Below are positions 1 through 6,035 of a stretch of DNA of 9,095 bases, piece after piece; the first letter of the stretch is position 1, and each line of letters opens with the position of its first letter. Below the pieces are notes generated by a model. The model was not told where the DNA came from and made no database searches. It was given only the letters and a program-made list of their open reading frames with translations. Position numbers and translations under genes: made by a program. The stretch comes from Treponema sp. (lineage in GTDB: Bacteria > Spirochaetota > Spirochaetia > Treponematales > Treponemataceae): positions 1 to 9,095 of the forward strand of contig JAEETM010000111.1 in the NCBI GenBank assembly GCA_016290335.1. Reading direction: 5' to 3'.

Positions 1-20
1 CTTGAAAGACAAATCTTCTC

Positions 21-49
21 ACCGGACGTGTCACAGCGTCCGGTTTTTT
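21..49 (+). terminator. Rho-independent terminator upstream of element A
   Basis: Perfect 8-bp arms ACCGGACG (21-28) and CGTCCGGT (37-44) enclose an 8-nt loop and run into a T-tract (44-49). This is a standard intrinsic terminator and probably ends a gene lying left of the window. The T-tract runs straight into promoter element A, so the terminator also insulates that promoter. Confidence 0.8.
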
Positions 50-92
50 ATGTGTAAAAAAAAGTACATTGACTTGTATATAATTTACGCAG
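46..92 (+). promoter_or_regulatory. Conserved promoter element, copy A
   Basis: This is the first of three 47-bp copies that align without gaps. It starts TTTTATGTGTAAAA, has a TATAAT box at 79-84 and ends in CAG. The -10 begins 28 nt after the TGTGT block begins at 51, as in copies B and C. The -35 position at 17-bp spacing is only A residues, so the promoter probably needs an activator or is controlled through the conserved upstream block. It matches copy B at 39 of 47 bases and copy C at 35 of 47 (counted by hand). Transcription would start near 91, leaving a leader of about 33 nt before the 74-aa gene. Confidence 0.75.
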
Positions 93-124
93 AACTGAAG
101 GATAACAAAGAGAGGTGGGTCGAG

Positions 125-349
125 ATGGCGACAAAAAATAAACCGGCGCCGGAAAACTATGATTTCCCGGAATCATTCTTCGATGATGAATTTGATATGG
201 GATGGGATGATCTAACCTATCTGCACAAAGCGGCGGAATGCGAAAGATGGGCAGAACGGGCAAGAAGTTGCGGCAGGGATGATCTGGCGATACTGTATGA
301 AATCAAAGCGGAAGAATGGTTCTCTGCGTACAAAGAGTCAGAGGAATAG
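125..349 (+). CDS. Small acidic protein of unknown function (74 aa)
   Basis: I do not recognise this protein. The ATG at 125 is chosen because a GAGAGGTGGG-type ribosome site precedes it and because any earlier in-frame start would lie at or upstream of the -10 of promoter A. It has 20 Asp/Glu against 9 Lys/Arg (net about -11). Residues 10-29 are an especially acidic, Phe-rich stretch (motifs such as ESFFDDEFDMGWDD). Residues 34-70 look helical, with repeated AE/ER pairs, two cysteines (39, 49) and a Trp-containing end. There is no signal peptide or membrane segment, so it should be cytoplasmic. It is the first gene behind element A, and the WYL regulator follows after 77 nt with no terminator visible, so the two may be cotranscribed. 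A DNA-mimic or protein-partner role is possible from its charge but is not shown. Confidence 0.7.
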   Translation: MATKNKPAPENYDFPESFFDDEFDMGWDDLTYLHKAAECERWAERARSCGRDDLAILYEIKAEEWFSAYKESEE

Positions 350-426
350 AAATTATTTAATTGCAGGCAGGAAGAAAAAACAAGCTTGACGAAAAAACAA
401 TAAAATAATTGCGAGAGGAAAAGATC

Positions 427-1422
427 ATGTTTGCAACCGGAAACAAAAAAATGCTGAATATGCTGATTCTGGATATTCTGGAACAGTATTCAGACGAAGA
501 TCATCACCTGACACAACAGGAAATCATCCGGCACCTGCGGGCGCAGTACGGAATGGAATGTGACCGGCGCTCCGTGAAGAACAACATCGACGCGTTGAAA
601 GAGCTGGGTTATGATATTGTGACGAACAACAAGGGCGCGTTCCTGGCGGAGCGGAAGTTCGATAACGCAGAACTTCGCCTGTTGATCGACAGCGTGTTGT
701 TTTCCAAAGGCATCTCCCAGAAACGGGCCAGGGATCTGATTAACAAGCTGAAAGAATTTGGCGGGCGGCATTTTTCGGCGAAGGTGAAACATGTGTGCAA
801 TCTGCCAGAACTGCAGCACACCGACAACAGGCAGACCATGTACGCCCTTGATGCCCTGAACGATGCCATCGACAAAAAGAAGAAGGTCAGCTTTGTTTAT
901 AATACCTATGGAACAGATTTTCAGCTTCATCCCAAGAGGAAAGAAGTGTACATCGTGAACCCGTACCAGATCGTGGCTAACAACGGGCGTTATTACCTGA
1001 TTGGCAACTACGACAAGTATGATAATGTTGCGCATTTCCGCATCGACCGCATGACAAGCGTGTGCATGCTGGACGAAAGACGCAAACCCGTATCCCAGGT
1101 GACGGATTTCAAAAACGGTTTCTCGCTTCCGAAACACATGGCGGAACACGTCTACATGTTTAGCGGAAAAAGCGTGAACGTGCGCATGGTAGCAAAGAAA
1201 CACCTGATGGATGAGCTGGTGGACTGGTTTGGCAAAGACTTCAAAATCCGCAAAGAATTTGAAGATGAAATGCTGGTTGACGTGAAGTGCAACAAATCCG
1301 CCATAAAATTTTGGGCGTTGCAGTATGGACCGTATGTGGAAGTGCTGGAACCGGTGGAATTGAGGGAAGAGATTAAGGAAAGCGTAAAGGGAATGTGGGG
1401 GAAGTATAAAGACGGGGATTAA
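427..1422 (+). CDS. WYL-domain transcription regulator with N-terminal HTH (331 aa)
   Basis: This is a predicted cytoplasmic DNA-binding regulator. Residues 8-70 resemble an HTH_11-type winged helix (an LTQQEIIRHL helix, then RRSVKNNIDALKELGY as recognition helix and wing). Residues about 142-215 are the WYL domain: VNPYQIV at 177-183, YYLIG at 189-193 in place of WYL, and HFRIDRM at 203-209. Residues about 247-325 are the WCX C-terminal extension, ending in the typical fG-x-VEVLEP-type motif (GPYVEVLEP, 301-309). Proteins of this build include BrxR and CapW, which repress phage-defence operons, and WYL domains are thought to sense nucleic-acid ligands. The ATG at 427 is preferred over the upstream TTG at 409 because the GAGAGG ribosome site (413-418) sits between them, 8 nt before the ATG. 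It likely shares promoter A with the 74-aa gene and is the natural candidate controller of elements A-C. It is more GC-rich than the following genes. Confidence 0.9.
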   Translation: MFATGNKKMLNMLILDILEQYSDEDHHLTQQEIIRHLRAQYGMECDRRSVKNNIDALKELGYDIVTNNKGAFLAERKFDNAELRLLIDSVLFSKGISQKRARDLINKLKEFGGRHFSAKVKHVCNLPELQHTDNRQTMYALDALNDAIDKKKKVSFVYNTYGTDFQLHPKRKEVYIVNPYQIVANNGRYYLIGNYDKYDNVAHFRIDRMTSVCMLDERRKPVSQVTDFKNGFSLPKHMAEHVYMFSGKSVNVRMVAKKHLMDELVDWFGKDFKIRKEFEDEMLVDVKCNKSAIKFWALQYGPYVEVLEPVELREEIKESVKGMWGKYKDGD

Positions 1423-1489
1423 TCAGATAGTTCTTAATGGGATTTTAAAAATGCTTTCCGAAGAATGGCCGCAAATATCTATATTATTG

Positions 1490-1528
1490 TATAATACTTA
1501 TGAAATTTTTCTGTAACATTTATATAAT
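1490..1528 (+). promoter_or_regulatory. Candidate -10 boxes for the DUF262 operon
   Basis: Two exact TATAAT hexamers (1490-1495 and 1523-1528) lie in the AT-rich gap after the WYL gene. Neither has a good -35 at 16-18 bp, and neither is preceded by the TGTGTAAAA block of elements A-C. No terminator is visible after the WYL gene, so read-through into the DUF262 genes is also possible. Confidence 0.35.
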
Positions 1529-1565
1529 TTAAAGGCGCATTTATTATTTGAGGTGAGAAAAGTAA

Positions 1566-3122
1566 ATGGCAGATACAAAAAACGGTAAGGAACTGAAATT
1601 AGGCATTGCAAAGTTAGGAGAGTTACTTTTTAATCAGAAAATTGGCCAGACGCAAAGCAATCAATCATTAAATGGTATTGTACTGCAAATACCGGATTAT
1701 CAGCGCCCATACAAATGGACTGTAAAAAATGCAAATCAATTGTTGGACGATATTGAAGAAGCGATGAATTCGAATAAAGAGATGTACCGGGTGGGTACAC
1801 TGATTCTTTACGAAACAAAACCTTCTGCAGAATCAAATGGAAATGCCAGCGATAATACAGTCTATGAAATTGTAGACGGGCAGCAACGTATCATTACCTT
1901 TTCCTTGCTCTTAAAATGCTTGGGCGAGAAGCCGGCATTTTTAAACCAGAATCTTGCTAAGAATTATTACAACATTAACAACGTGCAGTTAAATTATTTG
2001 GCACTTGGCAGACGCATTGATCAATTGCATAAAAATGATAAGAGCAAACAAAACCTGCTGGATTATATCAAAAACCGGTGCGAGCTTATTATTGTAATTA
2101 CTAAAAATCTGTCCGAAGCGTTCCAATTTTTTGATTCTCAAAATGCCAGGGGAAAAGCCCTGTACCCCCACGACTTACTGAAAGCATATCATCTTCGTGA
2201 AATGAGAGGTGTTGATACCAAAGAAACGGAGGATGTGGTTAGGACATGGGAAGATCTCAATCAAAAAGAACTATCCCGATTATTTGAAGAGTACTTGTAT
2301 CGTTTGAAAGAATGGGTGAAAGGAAACCGTCCTGACGGATTAACAGAGAATAACATTGAAATCTTTAAAGGAGTTTCTGCTCGGGATAATTATCCTTATG
2401 CACAATATTATAAAGGTGCATTTGCCTATGCAGATGAACACAATCGTACTTATGTTCCCTTTGTTACCGGCGAAAGGAATTTGCGTCCTTTCCAAATTAA
2501 TGCGCCTATTATTGCAGGAAAAGCTTTTTTTGAATACACAAGGCATTATTTTGAAATATTGAAAGACATACAAAACAACAATAAGTATGAAGGCTATTTT
2601 ATTAACGACAACGAGATTGTTAAAACGCTGGAAACTGCAAAATATAAATATGGCACAGGCAACCAGATTACACGCCTGCTATTCGATACGGCTATCTTGT
2701 TATACGTGGACCGGTTTTGTCCGGACAGACCTTCAAAAACTGATTTGGACTATCTAGATCAGTTTGTGGTCTATGCTTTTGTATGGGCCTATTCTATGCG
2801 AGCACAATATAACAACGTGGGCTGGAGGGTAGCCCAGAATTTTGTAATGGAGTACAACAGCAAACTTAATAGCCTGAATATTTATAAAGTTATTTCTGAC
2901 TCCGATTCTCCGGCGAATCTGTTAAGCAGGCTTGCAAACAAATTAAAACCGTTAAAGGAATCCGACATCGCAGACAATCAAAAAAGTGATAACAAGAATT
3001 ATGATAAAACTAATATGGACGATAAAGATAATGATAATAAAGATAATGAAAATAAGGTTTATCTGCATTACCTACACTTCTTTATAAAGCATAGATTTTG
3101 GGAGGATACAACCAATGGATAA
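1566..3122 (+). CDS. DUF262 protein without HNH domain (GmrS-like, 518 aa)
   Basis: A DUF262-family protein, the ParB/Srx-like nucleotide-binding module of GmrSD-type and SspE/BrxU-type anti-phage restriction factors. Diagnostic motifs are IPDYQRPYKW (42-51), GTLIL (77-81), IVDGQQRIIT (102-111) and FFDSQNARGKAL (188-199) followed by DLLKAYHL. These form the typical Y-Q-R, DGQQR and N-x-RG series. No DUF1524/HNH nuclease follows. Instead the helical middle ends in an Asp/Asn/Lys low-complexity linker (about 466-497) and a short aromatic tail (YLHYLHFFIKHRFW). The start at 1566 has a GAGGTGA ribosome site (1550-1556), 9 nt upstream. Its stop overlaps the start of the next gene by 8 nt (ATGGATAA), so the two are translationally coupled and probably act as a pair, with this one as nucleotide-sensing or specificity subunit (inference). 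The gene is AT-rich compared with the WYL gene. Confidence 0.88.
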   Translation: MADTKNGKELKLGIAKLGELLFNQKIGQTQSNQSLNGIVLQIPDYQRPYKWTVKNANQLLDDIEEAMNSNKEMYRVGTLILYETKPSAESNGNASDNTVYEIVDGQQRIITFSLLLKCLGEKPAFLNQNLAKNYYNINNVQLNYLALGRRIDQLHKNDKSKQNLLDYIKNRCELIIVITKNLSEAFQFFDSQNARGKALYPHDLLKAYHLREMRGVDTKETEDVVRTWEDLNQKELSRLFEEYLYRLKEWVKGNRPDGLTENNIEIFKGVSARDNYPYAQYYKGAFAYADEHNRTYVPFVTGERNLRPFQINAPIIAGKAFFEYTRHYFEILKDIQNNNKYEGYFINDNEIVKTLETAKYKYGTGNQITRLLFDTAILLYVDRFCPDRPSKTDLDYLDQFVVYAFVWAYSMRAQYNNVGWRVAQNFVMEYNSKLNSLNIYKVISDSDSPANLLSRLANKLKPLKESDIADNQKSDNKNYDKTNMDDKDNDNKDNENKVYLHYLHFFIKHRFWEDTTNG

Positions 3123-5310
3123 AAATAGTCTGCCCCTTAATGAAATAACCATACGAGAACTATTTTTTGATAACGAAAAACACATCTATGAGATTCCAGT
3201 TTACCAACGGAACTATGCTTGGGAAAAAGATGAGATTGCTGCGCTAATCCAGGATGTATACGATTCTTATCTCAAACATAAACAGCAGGAACAGGTGTAT
3301 TATATTGGAACATTAGTTTCATACCATAAAGGCGACAATGTATTCGAAATTATAGACGGACAGCAGCGGCTTACAACTATCCGTCTTATTCTGGCTGCTC
3401 TTGAAGAGTTTAACATCCTTGATGTTCAGTATACTAGCCGGCTCACCTACCGTGCTCGCAAAAAAGCAGATGAAACGCTGAAATCAATCCATAACTTAAA
3501 TTTTTTAGAAGAAAAAGAAAGCGGATTAGAAAATGGCTACCGCCATGTTAAGAGCGAACTGCAGCAAATGGGAAATGAGATAAAAGGATTTAAGGATTAT
3601 TTTTTGGATAATGTCCATTTGATTCATTATCGTGTCCCTAAAGATATCGATCTGAACCATTATTTTGAAGTAATGAATTCCCGTGGGGAACAACTGGAAC
3701 AACATGAAATTGTCAAAGCTAACTTAATGAATCAACTGAAGGAAAACAAATTCGAGGAAAAAGTATTTAATAAAATCTGGGAAGCTTGTAGTAAGATGAA
3801 TGTTTATGTGCAAAAGGCTTTTGACACTACAACTGCTGAAAAGATTTTTGGTAATACTTTAAATGATTTTTTGTCTGCGGAAACAGATGACACAGATGGT
3901 AGAGACGGCTTTGCAGTTTTATGTAAAAAGTTTCCTAGTGATGAAGCGGGTAAAAGTAAAACTGTTTCAAACAATGATACAGACCATTTTTCAATCAACG
4001 ACATAATTGAAAACAAAATCAAAGAAGAAGATAAAAAAGAACAGGATGAAGAAAGAAAAGGCTCTTTTCAACCAATTATTGATTTCCCTAACCTTTTGCT
4101 AATCGTATTAAAAATTATTCAGTTGGAAGAGAATGATTTTAAACCGGATGATTTTACTTTGGACGACAAAGAATTATTAAATGAGTTTGATAAAGGCAAG
4201 ATGGACGCGGAAAAAGTTCGCAAATTTACCTATACTTTGTTGAAGGCAAGATTCTTTCTGGACAATTACATTGTGCATCGAACAAATGAAGAAGAAACAT
4301 TAAAAAACAATCCATGGAAGCTGCAGAAGGTGGAAAAGCAAGAAAATGAATGGATACTTAAGAACTTATGCACCAAAAAGACAGACGAAGAAACACAAAA
4401 AGATGACAACGAAGCTGACGATAGAGCTTCAACACAGAATAAACTTATAAATCTTCTTTCTATGTTCGAAGTTTCTTTTACAGCAAGACAAAGAAAGAAT
4501 TATTTGCTCTATTGCATCCTGTATTTGTTGAAATGCCCTCAAAAGGGACCTGATTTATATGTTAAGTATACTAATTTTTTAGAAAACCTTGCGAATTCAT
4601 ATTTTGTCAATATCTATATGGATGTCAGTAAGTTGAACGAAATTAATACGCCAAAGCCTGGTAGTTTTGATGAAGTTGTTCTTAAGGATAACAAGCTGTC
4701 AATACAAGATAATATGACCAAGCCGTACTGTGTGACTGCAGTCATGTTTAACAATATTTATGGAGATGGAGAAGAAAAATCAAAAGGAGTCCCCTTATTT
4801 GTGTTTAATTATCTTGATTATAAAATTTGGAAGCTGTATGATGATGAGGTACGTGGTAAACAGTTAGGCAAGAACGATGAAGAACGTGTTAAATTCTTCG
4901 CTAAACTAGGTTGCTCCGATTTTGATCTACTGCCATTCAAACAGTTTTACTTTTCCAGAACAAGGCGTAGTCTTGAACATTTTTTCCCACAGGCTAAGGT
5001 TCATAATAATGAACTAGCTAATAAGGAAGATAATAATACGCCCAGCAAAAATCAAATAAACTGCTTAGGAAATTATGCAATGATTGGCAGTGAGGCAAAC
5101 AGTTCAGGCTCTAATTGGGATTCCATCACAAAAGTGACGCATTACATGGACAACAAAATTAAGCAGGTCAGTGTGGCTTCTCTTAAATTCAAGATAATGA
5201 TGCAGATTTGCAAAGATAATAAAAAATGGGAGTTTAAGGAAATCCAAGAGCATCAGCGGAAAATGGTGGCGTTACTAACTGGCGACAGCGGGGAAAACAT
5301 TGAATCGTAA
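3115..5310 (+). CDS. DUF262 + DUF1524 (HNH-like) restriction-type protein (731 aa)
   Basis: Likely the effector of the pair, with the domain order of GmrSD, SspE and BrxU, which restrict modified or phage DNA. The N-terminal DUF262 shows IPVYQRNYAW (27-36), GTL (65-67), IIDGQQRLTT (79-88) and FEVMNSRGEQLEQHEIVKA (184-202). The middle is helical with two charged insertions (about 303-320 and 420-437). The C-terminal DUF1524 nuclease shows LEHFFPQ (620-626, putative catalytic H622), NCLGNYAMI (649-657), a NSSGSN segment (662-667) and the closing W-x(4)-I-x(4)-R helix. All expected HNH-family landmarks are present, so it looks intact. The ATG at 3115 has GGGAGG (3100-3105), 9 nt upstream, inside the end of the preceding gene. 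Two known alternatives fit the fold, a modification-dependent nuclease or a phosphorothioation-linked SspE-like factor. No dnd/ssp or BREX genes are visible here to decide. Confidence 0.9.
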   Translation: MDKNSLPLNEITIRELFFDNEKHIYEIPVYQRNYAWEKDEIAALIQDVYDSYLKHKQQEQVYYIGTLVSYHKGDNVFEIIDGQQRLTTIRLILAALEEFNILDVQYTSRLTYRARKKADETLKSIHNLNFLEEKESGLENGYRHVKSELQQMGNEIKGFKDYFLDNVHLIHYRVPKDIDLNHYFEVMNSRGEQLEQHEIVKANLMNQLKENKFEEKVFNKIWEACSKMNVYVQKAFDTTTAEKIFGNTLNDFLSAETDDTDGRDGFAVLCKKFPSDEAGKSKTVSNNDTDHFSINDIIENKIKEEDKKEQDEERKGSFQPIIDFPNLLLIVLKIIQLEENDFKPDDFTLDDKELLNEFDKGKMDAEKVRKFTYTLLKARFFLDNYIVHRTNEEETLKNNPWKLQKVEKQENEWILKNLCTKKTDEETQKDDNEADDRASTQNKLINLLSMFEVSFTARQRKNYLLYCILYLLKCPQKGPDLYVKYTNFLENLANSYFVNIYMDVSKLNEINTPKPGSFDEVVLKDNKLSIQDNMTKPYCVTAVMFNNIYGDGEEKSKGVPLFVFNYLDYKIWKLYDDEVRGKQLGKNDEERVKFFAKLGCSDFDLLPFKQFYFSRTRRSLEHFFPQAKVHNNELANKEDNNTPSKNQINCLGNYAMIGSEANSSGSNWDSITKVTHYMDNKIKQVSVASLKFKIMMQICKDNKKWEFKEIQEHQRKMVALLTGDSGENIES

Positions 5311-5340
5311 ATGCTTAAAAACACAAGAATAGATTAAGTA

Positions 5341-5358
5341 GCTTGATCATGATTAAGC
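5341..5358. repeat. 18-bp imperfect palindrome before the broken nuclease gene
   Basis: GCTTGATCATGATTAAGC matches its own reverse complement at 16 of 18 bases, centred on TCATGA. As RNA the mismatched pair becomes G-U. The right half, GATTAAG (5351-5357), also occurs directly repeated at 5332-5338. There is no T-tract, so it is not a terminator. It could be an operator or chance. Confidence 0.35.
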
Positions 5359-5404
5359 CAGAAGCCAAAGAAAAAAATCAAATGCAAAAGTGAGGACAAT
5401 AAAA

Positions 5405-5806
5405 ATGAAAACTACTAAATAACTAAAAGACATTTTAGACCGTTACATGAGAAAAAACGGAGCTACATCTGTTATAATACCGCCATCTGACAATTATGAT
5501 AATGACAAAGCTGATGTAATCGCCAAGTCCTCAAAGTTAAATATTCTTTTCTATGTTCATATCAGGTTGCGTGAAGATTATACAGATGCATGGGCGCTCA
5601 GGCAAATTTTAAACTATGATGAACGGCCTAAGGCATGTTTTGACACTAAATCAAGGATAACCAATATACCCTAGGTAATTATTACAGCAGATGATTTTCA
5701 CAAAGAAGAAATCAAGAAGGAAGCCCTAAAAAGGCATATAAGACTGATTAATGGCAAAAAGTTTGCAACTATGCTGGCGGAAGCCGGCATGGAGGATACT
5801 TATTGA
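5405..5806 (+). pseudogene. Decayed Mrr-like PD-(D/E)xK nuclease gene, two in-frame stops
   Basis: One frame runs from an ATG at 5405 (GAGG ribosome site at 5392-5395, 9 nt upstream) to TGA at 5804-5806, broken by TAA at 5420-5422 (codon 6) and TAG at 5672-5674. Reading through the stops gives about 130 residues resembling the restriction-endonuclease (Mrr_cat) fold. There is an N-terminal helix (LKDILDRYMRKNGA), then PPSDNYDNDKADVIAKS with the usual active-site Asp region, a strand ILFYVHIRL where the family normally has a Q/E-x-K pair, DAWALRQIL, and VIITADDFHKEEIKKEA followed by LINGKKFATMLAEAGM, which is characteristic of these nucleases. The catalytic Q/E-x-K is not recognisable (YVH), and the TAG falls where a Trp (TGG) would fit before VIITADDF. 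The fragment 5447-5674 is open but has no ribosome site and is just the middle piece. The gene lies 94 nt behind the DUF262 operon and was probably part of the same restriction cassette. Confidence 0.65.
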
Positions 5807-5894
5807 CTAATGAATTGTAAAGAAAGATAGGATTCTGGGTACCCGCGTGATTGAAACTTTCTAAAACGTTAATACATTAAAAAGATTTCATAGG

Positions 5895-5929
5895 CACCTG
5901 CCAATAACACACAGCTGGCAGGTGTTTTT
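5895..5929 (+). terminator. Rho-independent terminator upstream of element B
   Basis: Perfect 9-bp arms CACCTGCCA (5895-5903) and TGGCAGGTG (5916-5924) enclose a 12-nt loop and are followed by TTTTT. It would end the DUF262/nuclease transcript. As with element A, the T-tract joins directly onto the conserved promoter element, although the stem sequences are unrelated. Confidence 0.85.
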
Positions 5930-5972
5930 ATGTGTAAAAAAATGTACATCGACTTCTGTAAAATGTTCACAG
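5926..5972 (+). promoter_or_regulatory. Conserved promoter element, copy B
   Basis: Second 47-bp copy. TTTTATGTGTAAAA is followed by ACATCGACTTCTG, then a TAAAAT box (5959-5964) and CAG. The -10 starts 28 nt after the start of TGTGT (5931). The -35 position is again all A. It matches copy C at 37 of 47 bases. Transcription would start near 5971, just before the first leader hairpin of the AAA+ protease gene. Confidence 0.75.
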
Positions 5973-5974
5973 AT

Positions 5975-6018
5975 ACAGCGCTTCGGCATTAACGCTGTCA
6001 AAAGAATAAACATTCTTT
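5975..6018 (+). promoter_or_regulatory. Two-hairpin 5' leader of the AAA+ protease gene
   Basis: Two perfect stems lie between the promoter and the ribosome site. The first is ACAGCG (5975-5980) with CGCTGT (5993-5998), with a 12-nt loop. The second is AAAGAAT (6001-6007) with ATTCTTT (6012-6018), with a 4-nt loop that ends 2 nt before the AAGGAG ribosome site (6021-6026). No long T-tract follows, so this is not an obvious attenuator. It could modulate ribosome access or mRNA stability. Confidence 0.45.
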
Positions 6019-6035
6019 GGAAGGAGTCGAAGGAC

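Noticed and set aside
409..426. TTG at 409 as start of the WYL regulator
   Set aside because: The ribosome site GAGAGG (413-418) lies downstream of it and is correctly spaced for the ATG at 427.
490..1203. Long open frame on the minus strand (237 codons) opposite the WYL gene
   Set aside because: It lies entirely inside a gene with clear WYL and WCX motifs, is His/Val-rich in a way typical of a reverse-strand shadow, and has no recognisable domain.
5447..5674. Intact 75-aa gene between the DUF262 operon and the AAA+ gene
   Set aside because: It has no ribosome site, and similarity to Mrr-like nucleases continues in the same frame on both sides of its boundaries, so it is the middle of a broken gene.
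5837..5844. GGGTACCC palindrome
   Set aside because: An isolated 8-bp palindrome with no extended symmetry, T-tract or repeat elsewhere in the window.
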